Shown here piece by piece: positions 37,367 to 48,480 of a stretch of 64,000 nucleotides of DNA (position 1 is the first letter of the stretch; each line of letters starts with the position of its first letter). The notes below the pieces were generated by a model that was not told where the DNA came from, made no database searches, and saw only the letters and a program-made list of their open reading frames with translations. Position numbers and translations under genes: made by a program. Location of the stretch: positions 77,219,955 through 77,283,954 of the forward strand of contig NW_026262581.1 of NCBI RefSeq assembly GCF_021869535.1, read 5' to 3'. The DNA is from Mytilus californianus (lineage: Eukaryota; Mollusca; Bivalvia; Mytilida; Mytilidae).

Positions 37367-37415
37367 TCTTTATGGCAATAGTATGTTAATCCTCTGACTT
37401 CCCCAAGCTTGTTAC
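37367..37415 (-). other. ATP2B: Candidate 49-nt 5'-UTR exon
   Basis: The minus strand reads 'atttcttctcttttatag' (T/C-rich acceptor), 49 nt, then the donor AAAGA|GTAAGTAA with GT at 37366. The exon has no ATG and has stops in two frames, as expected for untranslated leader. It lies on the same strand as the PMCA exon and 33 kb upstream of it. It could equally belong to an unrecognised gene. Confidence 0.5.
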
Positions 37416-37957
37416 CTATAAAAGAGAAGAAATTATGTTCAATGGGAGGTAATTCTAGTTTAATACAGTGAAGCTCTGAAACAAGAAATTCCAGTAAGAC
37501 CAGTTGCTAATAATAAATATCATGCAAATTTTAAAGATATTTAAATGTCAATTCACAAGGTTGAAGGTTGTAACATAAGAACTAGAAAATTTCTACATCC
37601 TCAGGCCAAAAATAAAATTAAGATTGTTTGATGTTGCCTACAGTGTACCTACCCGAAAAATTTTATGACACATTAATCGTTTCAAATTTTTTTTTTTAAG
37701 TTTTTTTTTCATGCTCTAACATTGTTTTCTTGTCTAAAACATGAAACTTGTGTTGTTGGCAAAAACAAAAAAAAATAAATCTCAACCTACCTACCCAACC
37801 CTAAAAGGCATGGGTAGGTAACATCAAACAAAGAATTTGTTGAGGGTGGCCGCAATGATCAAATAAATAGGCTGCATTAAGTGAGTTTACATCAATTAGT
37901 TTGGGAAAATTTCTCATGAAGACTTTAAATGAGAGAATCCTCATAAAGTCTTTTAAA
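37416..37957. other. Gene-free stretch
   Basis: AT-rich, with T runs at 37689-37709. Nothing else seen. Confidence 0.4.
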
Positions 37958-39157
37958 ACAAGAGTGCACACGCTGAGATGTCTCGCCTTCTTTACTGACC
38001 ATTGATTTAATGTTGATAGTCCTAAATATAAAGCTTTACTAAAAGTATCACATAAACATAACATAGTCCAAGAAAATGAGGTCAAGGTCAGATAAACCAA
38101 CCAGAAATACATGTACACATTACAATCATTCAATACACCAAATAACAAGTTGACCTATTGCTTATAGTTTCTACAAAACAGACTTAAACAAGAAAACTAA
38201 ACATTGACCAATGAACCATGAAAATAAGGTCAAGGTCAGATGAACCATGCCGGACAAACATGTAAACCTTACAATCAATCTATGCATTAAATATAGTTGA
38301 CCTATTGCTTATAGTACCTAAAAAACAAACTTAACCAGGAAATCTCAACATTGACCAATAAACCATGAAAATGAGGTCAAGGTCAGATGATACCTGCCAG
38401 ACAGACATATACACCTTACAATCATTCCATACAACATAGTTGACCTATTGGTTATAGTTTAAGAAAAACAGACCAAATCACAAAACTAAACACTGAGCAA
38501 TGAACTGTGAAAATGAGGTCAAGGTCAAATAAAACCTGCCAGACTGACATGTACATTGTAAAATATTTCCATACACCAAATATAGATGACCTATTGCATA
38601 TAGTATAAGAAAAAAAAAGACCAAAACACAAAAACTTGACTTTAACCACTGAACAATGAAAATGAGGTCAAGGTCACATGACACCTGCCAGTTGGACATG
38701 TACACCTTACAATCATTCCATACACCAGATAAAGAAGAACTATTGCTTATAGTATCTGATATATGGACTTGACCATGAAAACTTAACCTTGTTCACTGAT
38801 CCATGAAATGAGGTCGAGGTCAGATGAAAACTGTCTGACGGGCATGAGGACCTTGCAAGGTAAGCACATATTAAATATAGTTATCCTTTTACTCATAATA
38901 AGAGAGAAATTAACATTACAAAAAATCTTAACTTTTTTTTCAAGTAGTAACTGAACCATGAAAATGAGGTCATGGACAATGAAAATATAACAGACGGAAA
39001 CTTCATAACATAAGGCAACTATATACAAAGTATGAAGCATCCAGGTCTTCCACCTTGGAAAATATAGAGCTTTTAAGAAGTTAGCTAACGCTGCCGCCGC
39101 CGGATCACTATCCCTATGTCGAGCTTTCTGAGACAAAAGTCACAGGCTCGACAAAAA
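37958..39157 (+). mobile_element. Hairpin-ended element, family D, copy 1
   Basis: Starts ACAAGAGTGCACACGCTGAG; the head has the small stem GAGA-tg-TCTC. The core has six or seven units of about 150-170 bp marked by 'gaaaatgaggtcaaggtc' and 'ttgacctattgcttatag'. The tail carries 'gctgccgccgccgg' and a 3' hairpin TGTCGAG ... CTCGACA (39117-39153), followed by AAAAA. Several short minus-strand ORFs come from the core unit and are not genes. Confidence 0.75.
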
Positions 39158-40173
39158 CGAAAGTTTTATTTTCTGTTACTGCTTGTTTCTATGAAATATA
39201 GCCTAAAGTTAGGAATCAAAAGCATTATTTTCACCTTGTGCGAGAAATTCTAAATAATTCATATTTCTTCATTAACAGTATCATTCAATCTTTGGAATAC
39301 ATTCATATATTTCCTTTCCTCTGCAATATATAGCAACAATGACCTCTATAAATTCAAATATTAATATCTCCTTGAAAAATCATATGATCATCATTGACCA
39401 ATCGTCTGAGTCAAAAATGATGTTTCCAAGATACTGTATCAATCAACTAATTTTTATGCCTAATGTAATGGAAAGAAGTGTTAGTGAGCAAGCTCACATA
39501 GCCCACACCCCACATAATTGATATGGGATATCTTAAGAAACCTTTATACAAATTTGAAGAGGTTCTAAAAAGGAAATGAATGCACTATCCCAGAGACAAG
39601 AATTAGAATGGAATATTTTTTAAATTCCCCTCTAGAAGAAAGGTTCACCCTTGTAGATTTTCTGATTATTGAACTCATCCATGGTTTTGATAAGTTGTAA
39701 CCTTTATTTTTTAAATTCATAGGGTATCTTACTAAAGTTGAAGGTGCTAGTATGGCAACAACAAAGTGATGATTAACCAACAGGACAAAAATATCATACC
39801 CTTTACAACTTTGTCTCATGGGTTATAAAAAATAGCCACCCACTTTTATATGAACTGTAGTGTTGAGCTAAAAAAATTGCAAGATAGCGTCCTGAATGAA
39901 ACTTTACAGGAACTTTAACTGGAAATAACTGTGATTAAACCATAAAAATTACAAAAGCACCATGGGTGCATAATCTGATTTGTGATCAATATGGACTTGT
40001 AGGAAAAGGAACAGATTTAGAGTCAAATACTCAGGGCAAGCAAAAGATGTGAAAAGCTGGCACTGCCAAATGATGGTCCTTAAACCACACATTTATTTAA
40101 AAAAAAAAAAAATAAGGGCATACATGTAAGGTCATTGAGTGTCTTGCATTTCAAGTGTTCAATATATTACATA
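39158..40173. other. Gene-free stretch
   Basis: No array, inverted repeat or supportable splice pair. An A run lies at 40098-40111. Confidence 0.4.
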
Positions 40174-40285
40174 ACAAGAATATGCCCGTAGTACATGGAT
40201 GCCCCACTTGCACTATCATTTTCTATGATCAGTCTGGACCGTGAAATTGGAGTCAAAACTCTAATTTGGCATTAAAATTAGAAAG

Positions 40286-40368
40286 ATCATATAATAATAA
40301 TAATAATCTTTATTTCAAGAGGGTATGCTCAATTAGTACAAACACTAATTGAGCATACCCTCTTGAAA
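40286..40368. mobile_element. Fold-back LINE 3'-end insertion inside E
   Basis: An 83-bp insert between 'gaaagatcat' and 'atcataggaaac'. It reads (ATA)n then 'atctttatttcaagag', the complement of a LINE 3' end with AATAAA-like sequence and an (ATT)n tail. A perfect hairpin follows: 25-nt arms at 40313-40337 and 40344-40368 with a 6-nt loop. ATCAT on both sides may be the target duplication. Confidence 0.6.
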
Positions 40369-42072
40369 TATCATAGGAAACATGTGTACAAAGTTTCAAG
40401 TTGATTGGACTTTAACTTCATCAATAAACAGCTGCGCCATGAGCGCATGATAAGCCCGTCACGTTTTCAAAGAATAAAGTTCAATAACTTCTCAATGTCA
40501 TATTCGAAATTTATAAAAAACTAAAGGGAGGTTATCTTAATAGATATAAATCAGTCACCAAAGTTTAATGAAAACTGCTCAAAGCACTCTAAGGATATTG
40601 TCCAAAAACTGGAAAATCCCCCTTTTTTAATGAATAAAACCCCATAACTAGTAAATGTAAAATCTGAAATTTATAAAAATCGAAAAGGAGCCTACGTCAA
40701 TAAATATAAACAAATTGCCAAAGTTTCATGAAAACTGCTGAAAGCATTTTTGAGTTATTGTCCGAAAACTGGAAAATCCCCCTTTTTTAATGAATAACAC
40801 CCCGTAAAATCTGAAATTTATAAAAACAAGAGGCTCTCAAGAGCCTGAATCGCTCACCTGTATTTCAGAGGAGAAGATTTTTAAATGTTAGCAAACTTGA
40901 TGAACAAATTGTGTAAAATTGTCTTTAAAGGGCAATAACTCCTTAAGGGGTCAATTGACAATTATGGTCATATTAACTTTTTTGTAGATCTTACTTTGCT
41001 GAACATTATTGCTGCTTACAGTTTATATATATCTATAATAATATTCAAAATAATAACAATAAAATGCTTCGCTGGGGCGCAGCTTGTTACAACCGCAGAG
41101 GTCGAACCCTGAACAGTTGGGGCAAGTATGGACACAACATTCAAGCTTGATACAGCTCTGAATTTGGATTGTTATTAAATATTTGACACAGCATAGGTTT
41201 CTGACACAGAAAGAATGTGGTCTAAGAACTTGAATTTTTTTTAATTTACCTATTATGGTCCAATGTCCAAAATCAAAATACATGGTTAGATTCAGCATAT
41301 CAAAGAACCCCATATATTCAATTTTTGTTAAAATCAAACAAACCCCATATATTCAATTTTTGTTGAAATAACAAAAAAGTTTAATTTTGGACCCCAACTT
41401 GGACCAACTTGAAAACTGGGCCCATAATCAAAAATCTAAACACATGTTTAGATTCAGCATATCAAAGAACCCCAAGAATTCAATTTTTGTTAAAATCAAA
41501 CTAAGTTTAATTTTGGACCCTTTGGACCTCAATGAAGACCAATTTAAAAAACGGGACCCAATTAAAAAATCTAAAAACACCGTTAGATTTGGCATATCAA
41601 AGAACCCCAATAATTCAATTTTTGATGAAATCAAACAAAGTTTAATTTTGGACCCTTTTGACCTCAATATGAACCAATTTGATAGCGGAGCCTACAAATA
41701 AAAAATCTAAATACATGGTTAGATTCAGCATATCAAAGAACCTCATATATTCAATTTTTGTTGAAATCAAACAAAGTTTAATTTTGGACCCCAATTTGGA
41801 CCAACTTGAAAACTGGGCCATTAATCAAAAATCTAAATACATGTTTAGATTCAGCATATCAAAGAACCCCATATATTCAATTTTTGTTGAAATCAAACAA
41901 AGTTTAAATACTGGACCCTATCTTGGACAAACTTGAAAACTGGGCCCATAATCAAAAATCTAAACACATGTTTAGATTCAGCATATCAAAGAACCCCAAG
42001 AATTCAATTTTTGCTAAAATCAAACTAAGTTTAATTTTGGACCCTTTGGACCTTAATGTAGACCAATTTAAA

Positions 42073-44927
42073 TAAAATGCTTTGCTGGGCGCAGCTTGAT
42101 ACGACCGCAGAGGTCCAACCCTGAACAGTTGGGGCAAGTATGGACACAACATTCAAGCTTGATACAGCTCTGAATTTGGATTGTGATTAAATATTTGACA
42201 CAGCATAGGTTTCTGACACAGAAAGAATGTGGTCTAAGAACTTCAATTTTTTTAATTTACCTATTATGGTCCAATGTCCAAAATCAAAATACATGGCTAG
42301 ATTCAGCATATCAAAGAACCCCATATATTCAATTTTTGTTGAAATCAAACAAAGTTTAATTTTGGACCCCAACTTGGACAAACTTGAAAACTGGTCCCAT
42401 AATCAAAAATCTAAACACATGTTTAGATTCAGCATATCAAAGTACCCCAAGAATTCAATTTTTGTTAAAATCAAACTAAGTTTAATTTTGGAACCTTTGG
42501 ACCTTAATTTAAAAAACGGGACCCAAAATTAAAAATATGGTTAGATTTGGCATATCAAAGAACCCCAATAATTCAATTTTTGATGAAATCAAACAAAGTT
42601 TAATTTTGGACCCTTTTGACCTCAATATGAACCAATTTGATAGCGGGCCCACAAAATAAAAAATCTAAATACATGGTAAGATTCAGCATATCAAAGAACC
42701 CCATATATTCAATTTTTGTTGAAATCAAACAAAGTTTAATTTTGGACCCACATTTGGACCAACTTGAAAACTGGGCCAAAAATCTAAAATCTAAATACAT
42801 GTTTAGATTCAGCATATCAAAGAACCCCATATATTCAATTTTTGTTGAAATCAAACAAAGTTTAATTTTGGACCCCAACTTGGACCAACTTGAAAACTGG
42901 GCCCATAATCAAAAATCTAAACACATGTTTAGATTCAGCATATCAAAGAACCCCAAGAATTCAATTTTTGTTTAAATCAAACTAAGTTTAATTTTGGACC
43001 CTTTGGACCTTAATGTAGACCAATTTAAAAACGGGACCCAAAATTAAAAATCTAAATACACGGTTAGATTTGGCATATCAAAGAACCCCAATAATTCAAT
43101 TTTTGATGAAATCAAACAAAGTTTAATTTTGGACCCTTTTGACCTCAATATGAACCAATTTGATAGCGGGTCCACAAATAAAAAATCTAAATACATGGTT
43201 AGATTCAGCATATCAAAGAACCCCAAGAATTCAATTTTTGATGAAATCAAACAAAGTTTAATTTTGGACACTTTTGACCTCAATGTGGACAAAGTTGATA
43301 AAGGGGCCCAAAAATCAAAAATCTAAATACATGGTTAGATTCAGCATATCAATGAACCCCATATATTCAATTTTTGTTGAAATCAAACAAAGTTTAATTT
43401 TGGACCCCGATTTGGACCAACTTGAAAACTGGGCCCATAATCAAAAATCTAAATACATGTTTAGATTCAGCATATCAAAGAACCCTAAAAATTCAATTTT
43501 TGTTAAAATCAAACTAAGTTTAATTTTGGACCCTTTTGACCTTAATGTAGACCAATTTGAAAACGGAACCAAAAATTAAGAATCTAAATACACGGTTAGA
43601 TTTGGCATATCAAAGAACCCCAATAATTCAATTTTTGATGAAATCAAACAAAGTTAAATTTTGGACCCTTTGGACCTCAATGTGGACCAATTTAAAAACG
43701 GGGCCCAAAATCCAAAAACTTAATACACGGTTAGATTCAGCATATTAAAGAACCCCAAGAATTCAAGAATAAAACCCCATTGAAATTGATCAAGAAATAA
43801 GCAATTTATACGAAGTATCTTCTTTTGCACAATACTGTGCAATTGAATATTTCTTGCTATTGTGCAATACTGTACAATTGACAATTTCTTGCTATTGCGC
43901 AATATTGTGCTATTGGATATTTCTTGCTATTGCGCAATACTGTGCAATTGAAGATTTCTTGCAATTGCGCAATACTGTGCAATTGAAGATTTCTTGCAAT
44001 TGTGCAATACTGTGCAATTGAAAATTTCTTGCTATTGCACAATACTTATTATATAATGATTTACACATCCTGTTTGGTGTGTATCTCCTACCATATCATT
44101 ATTATTTGCTTTTAAATATTAATCAGAAATAACCAACTTAAAATGGAAAATTTTAAAAGAAAAAAAAAAGGAAAAAAAGAAAAAAAAAGAAAAAAAAAAA
44201 ATCCCCCCCCCCCAAATTTTTTGAACCCCCTTATGATTCATCACCCCCAAACTCAATCCCAGCCTTCCCTTTGTGGTATGGTACCTTGCAGTACAATTTC
44301 AGAGAGATCCATACACTTGAACACAAGTTATTGTCTGGAAACTAGAAAAATGCTTATTTTTGGCCCCTTTTTGGTCCCCAATTCCTAAACGTTTCGGGCA
44401 ATTACCCCCAAACTCAATTCCAGCTTTCCCTTTGTGATATGGAACCTTGTAGTACAATTTCAGAAATATCCAAACACTTACACACAAGTTATTGTCATGA
44501 AACTAGAAAAATGCTTGTTTTTTGCCCCTTTTTTGGCCCCTAATTCCTAAAATTTTGAGGCAATTACCCCCAAAATCAATTACAGCCTTCCCTTTGTGAT
44601 ATGGAACCTTGTGGTACAATGTCAGAGAGATCCATACACTTACACACAAGTTATTGTCTGGAAGTTACAAAAATGCTTATTTTTGGCCCCTTTTTGGCCC
44701 CTAATTCCTTAACTGTTGGTACCATAACCCCCAAAATCAATCCCAACCTTCCTTTCATGGTATTGAACCTTATGGTAAAATTTCATGGAGATCCATTCAC
44801 TTAAACTAAAGTTAGAGTGCGAAAACCAATGTGTCTTCGGACGATGCCAGACGACGACGACGACGACGACGCCAACGTCATACCAATATACGACCAAAAA
44901 ATTTTCAATTTTTGCGGTCGTATAAAA
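42073..44927 (+). mobile_element. Family A element, inner copy, inserted in the outer array
   Basis: The outer array text 'gaccaatttaaa' stops at 42072 and continues as 'acaggacccaaaatt' from 44928. Between them is a full A element: head (with CGACC ... GGTCG; 'gtccaaccctg' shows a point change), a ~128-bp array of about 11 units to 43755, the 35-bp array (43827-44045), the ~161-bp tandem (44230-44800), a (GAC)n stretch at 44853-44871 and the terminal stem ACGACC ... GGTCGTAT. The short ORFs here are array translations. Confidence 0.8.
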
Positions 44928-44943
44928 ACAGGACCCAAAATTA

Positions 44944-46166
44944 ACAAGAGTGCACACGCTGAAATGTCTCGCCTTCTTTACTAATCATTGATATTATTTT
45001 GATGATAGTCCTAAATATAAAGCTTTATTACAACTGTCACATAAACTTAACATTAACCAAGTAAAGTAAACATTGACCAATGAACCATGAAAATGAGGTC
45101 AAGGTCAGATGAACCATGCTAGGCAGGCATGTACAGCTAACAATTCTTCCATACAACAAATATAGTTGACCTATTGCTTATAGTTTAAGAAAAACAGACG
45201 AAAACACAAAAACTTAACACTGAGCAATGAACCTTGAAAATGAGGTCAAGGTCAAATAAAACCTGCGTGACTGACATATAGATCATAAAATATTTCCATA
45301 CACCAAATATAGTTGAACTATTGCATATAGTATTAGAAAAAAAGACCAAAACTCAAAAACTTAACTTTGACCACTGAACCATGAAAATGAGGTCAAGGTA
45401 AGATGACACCTGCCAGCTAGACATGTACACCTTACAATCATTCCATACACCAAATATAGCTGACCTATTGCATGCAGTATTAGAAAGAAAGACCAAAACT
45501 CAAAAACTTAACTTTGACCACTGAACCATGAAAATGAGGTCAAGGTCAGATGACACCTGCCAGCTAGACATGTACACCTTACAATCATTCCATACACCAA
45601 ATATAGTAGACCTATTGCATACAGTATAAGAAAAACAGACCAAAACACAAAAACTTAACTATAACCACTGAACCATGAAAATGAGGTCAAGGTCAGATGA
45701 CACCTGCCAGTTGGACATGTACACCTTACAGTCCTTCCATACACCGAATATACTAGACCTATTGCTTATAGTATCTGAGATATGGACTTGACCACGAAAA
45801 CTTAACCTTGTTCACTGATCCATGAAATGAGGTCGAGGTCAAGTGAAAACTGTCTGACGGGCATGAGGACCTTGCAAGGTACGCACATACCAAATATAGT
45901 TATCCTATTACTTATAATAAGAGAGAATTTAACATTACAAAAAATCTGAACTTTTTTTTCAAGTAGTCACTGAACCATGAAAATGAGGTCAAGGACATTG
46001 GACATGTGACTGACGGAAACTTCGTAACATGAGGCATCCATATACAAAGTATGAAGCATCCAGGTCTTCCATCTTCTAAAATATAAAGCTTTTAAGAAGT
46101 TAGCTAACGCCGCCGCCGCCGCCGGATCGCTATCCCTATGTCGAGCAAAAGTCGCAGGCTCGACAA
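44944..46166 (+). mobile_element. Family D element, copy 2, inserted in the outer A array
   Basis: Starts ACAAGAGTGCACACGCTG; the core has six units with 'gaaaatgaggtcaaggtc'. The tail has (GCC)n and a 3' hairpin TGTCGAG ... CTCGACA at 46139-46165, then AAA. The array text on both sides joins cleanly ('acccaaaatta' with 'aatctaaatac'). It is highly similar to copy 1 at 37958-39157, so both moved fairly recently. Confidence 0.8.
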
Positions 46167-47032
46167 AAATCTAAATACACGGTTAGATTTGGAATATCAA
46201 AGAACCCCAATAATTCAATTTTAGATGAAATCAAACAAAGTTTAATTTTGGACCCTTTTGACCTCAATATGAACCAATTTGATAACGGGGTCCACAAATA
46301 AAAAATCTAAATACATGGTTAGATTCAGCATATCAAAGAACCCCATATATTCAATTTTTGTTGAAATCAAACAAAGTTTAATTTTGGACCCCAATTTGGA
46401 CCAACTTGAAAACTGGGCGCATAATCAAAAATCTAAATACATGTTTAGATTCAGCATATCAAAGAACCCCATATATTCAATTTTTGCTAAAATCAAAGAA
46501 AGTTTAATTTTGGACCCTTTTGACCTTAATGTAGACCAATTTGAAAACTGGACCCAAAATTAAAAATCTTAATACACTGTTAGATTCGGCATAACAAATA
46601 AATAAAATGTGATCAAAGATTTTACAAATCTAATGCGCCATACTGTGCAATTAAAGATTACTTCTTGAAATTTTTCAATATTTGAAATTTGAAAAAAAAA
46701 ATAATATTTGAAGAATAATTCTTTTTAATTTCTGAAATCTAAAATGAGAAAAAATTGACCCCCCACAATTTCTTTTTATCCCCCCCCCCCTTTTTTCCCC
46801 CAAAAAATTCTTTCCCTCAAGATATGGTCATAATCTCAATTCAAATTTCCAATGGAGTTGGCAACCATAATTACCCATTTAAATTTACCATAGTGCTAAC
46901 TTAATCTATTTTATAATAGAATTTAAAATATAGTGTCAAATCTTTCATATGGATTTTTTTGTAAAAAAAAAAGATGCAACATTTGCAGATATTTTTACTG
47001 GTCTTCCTTTATAAATATGCATTTCTTTAAAC

Positions 47033-47214
47033 ATAATTTAAAAGCAGTGTAAGGGAAGTAACCAAAATGTTGTATTTGGATTACCTCCCTTACACTGTTT
47101 TAAATTATCTTTATTGTTTATTAACCATTACTTTATACATAATTTAAAAGGAGTGTAAGGGAGATAATTTCAATGATGTATTTGATTTATCTCCCTTAAA
47201 CTGCTTTAAATTAT
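47033..47214. repeat. Two tandem hairpins
   Basis: Hairpin 1 (47033-47108) pairs 'ataatttaaaagcagtgtaa' with its complement, ending 'tttaaattat'. Hairpin 2 (47139-47214) is a second copy with several base changes, mostly keeping the pairing. Each is about 76 nt with ~30-bp arms. Could be a tiny MITE duplicated in tandem, or small-RNA-like hairpins. Confidence 0.7.
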
Positions 47215-47600
47215 GTTTTGTACTAAAGTATTTATCCATTAACCAGGACAACCTTGTTTTCCCCCCTTTTTTGCCCCTAATACCTAAACGGTTTGAGCCA
47301 TAACCCCCCAAAGCAAATCCTAACCATCCCTTTGTGGTATGGAAACTTGTAGTATAATTTCAGAGAGATCCATACACCATTCTACAGTTATTGTCTGGAA
47401 ACTAGAAAATGCTTATTTTTGGCCCCTTTTTGGCCCCTAATTCCTTAACTGTTGATACAATAACCCCCAAAATCAATCCCAACCTTCCTTTTGTGGTATT
47501 TAACCTTATGGTCAAATTTCAAAAAGATCCATTCACTTAAACTAAAGTTAGAGTGCGAAAATCAATGTGTCTTCGGACGCCGACGCTGACGTCATACCAA

Positions 47601-47620
47601 TATACGACCGCGGTCGTATA
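47601..47620. repeat. 20-bp perfect palindrome at the end of A (outer)
   Basis: TATACGACCGCGGTCGTATA. In the other A copies the same two arms are separated by an A/T loop of about 15-20 nt; here the loop is gone. Confidence 0.9.
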
Positions 47621-48480
47621 AAAAACTGCAAAACTTTGTTAAAACTACCAAATCGGTGGCAGCAACCCAACAATGGGTTGTTCGATTTGTCTGAAAATTT
47701 CAGAGCAGATAAATCTTGACCAATTGAACAATTTTACCCAATGTCAGATTTGCTCTAAAAACTTTAGTTTTTGATATATAAGCCAAAAACTGCATTTGAC
47801 CCCTATGTTCTATTTTTAGCCATGGCGGCCATGTTTGTCGATGGATCAAAACTTCGGATACAATTTATAAACTAGATACCCTAAGGAACATTTAGCTAAA
47901 GTTTGAAGGTATTTGGTCCAGTAATTTCAGAGGAGAAGATTTTTGAAATAGTTTACAATGACAGACGACGACGACAGACGACGGACACCAAGTGATGGCA
48001 TAAGCTCACATGGGGCCCTTCGGGCCCCGGTAAGCTAATAAAAAGGGAGCTTAAGGAAATATATATAAACAATTAACCAAAGTTTCTAGCAAATTGGTGA
48101 AAGTGTTTTTGAGTTATTGTTCGAAAACTGGAAAATCCCCCTTTTTTGTAATGAATAAAACTGCAAAACTCGGAAATGTCAAATCTAAAATTTATAGAAA
48201 ACGAAAGGGAGCTCTTGTCAATAGATATAAACAATTCACCAAAGTTTCATGCAAATTGGTTAAAGTGTTTTTGAGTTAATGTCCGACATGTTGATGACGG
48301 ACGGACAGACAGACAGACAACGGTATACCATAATACGTCCCGTAAACGGGCGTATAAAAACTACCTTGACCAAAAACTTTAACCTGAAGCGGGACAGAAG
48401 GACGGACGAATGAACAGACGAACGGATGAACAGACCAGAAAACATAATGCCCCTACTACTATCATAGGTGGGGCATAAAA

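Larger units (their letters stand above)
41060..47624 (+). mobile_element. Family A element, outer copy
   Basis: Starts TAAAATGCTTCGCTGGGG. The ~128-bp minisatellite runs 41270-42072 and is split by an inner A copy and a D element. The array resumes at 46167-46600, then worn 35-bp units, a region with two hairpins (47033-47214), the ~161-bp tandem (47260-47555) and the tail. The tail ends in a 20-bp perfect palindrome and AAAA. Its interior 46600-47030 is diverged, so this copy is older than the inner one. Confidence 0.75.
40825..48043 (+). mobile_element. Element B, interrupted by A
   Basis: 5' hairpin AGGCTCT-ca-AGAGCCT at 40831-40846. The text matches 27121-27854 up to 'taataacaa' (41059) and resumes at 'aactgcaaaac' (47625), so the comparison with 27.66 kb shows the empty site. 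It ends with 'gacgacgacgacagacgacg', the strong 3' hairpin GGGGCCC-ttc-GGGCCCC at 48012-48028 and 'gctaataaaa'. Confidence 0.8.
40425..48357 (+). mobile_element. Element C, interrupted by B
   Basis: Starts 'taaacagctgcgcc' with the hairpin TGCGC-catga-GCGCA (40433-40447). The core has ~160-175-bp units with 'ttttgagttattgtccg' and 'aactggaaaatcccccttt'. It is split near 40824/48044 by B, then resumes ('agggagctta'). It ends with a GACGGACGGACAGACAGAC stretch, the stem CCCGT-aa-ACGGG and 'cgtataaaa'. Confidence 0.75.
40174..48480 (+). mobile_element. Nest of hairpin-ended elements; outermost element E
   Basis: E begins ACAAGAATATGCCCGTAG at 40174 and is split at 40424/48358 by element C. Its right part (48358-48480) resumes with 'ctaccttgaccaaaaacttt', a GGAC-rich stretch (48390-48436) and the 3' hairpin at 48447-48476 (ATGCCCC ... 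GGGGCAT), then AAAA. The order is E[C[B[A[A, D]]]], all on the plus strand. Each split was found because the text stops at an A-rich point and resumes after the next element's '...AAAA' end. Nothing in the block codes for a transposase. Confidence 0.75.

Noticed and set aside
37801-39136. Minus-strand ORFs of 65-117 codons
   Set aside because: They lie in the tandem core of family D and repeat with the unit; no protein family recognised.
41023-43748. Many ORFs of 60-112 codons on both strands
   Set aside because: They translate the ~128-bp minisatellite; the same peptides recur in shifted order and on both strands. No start context or splice sites.
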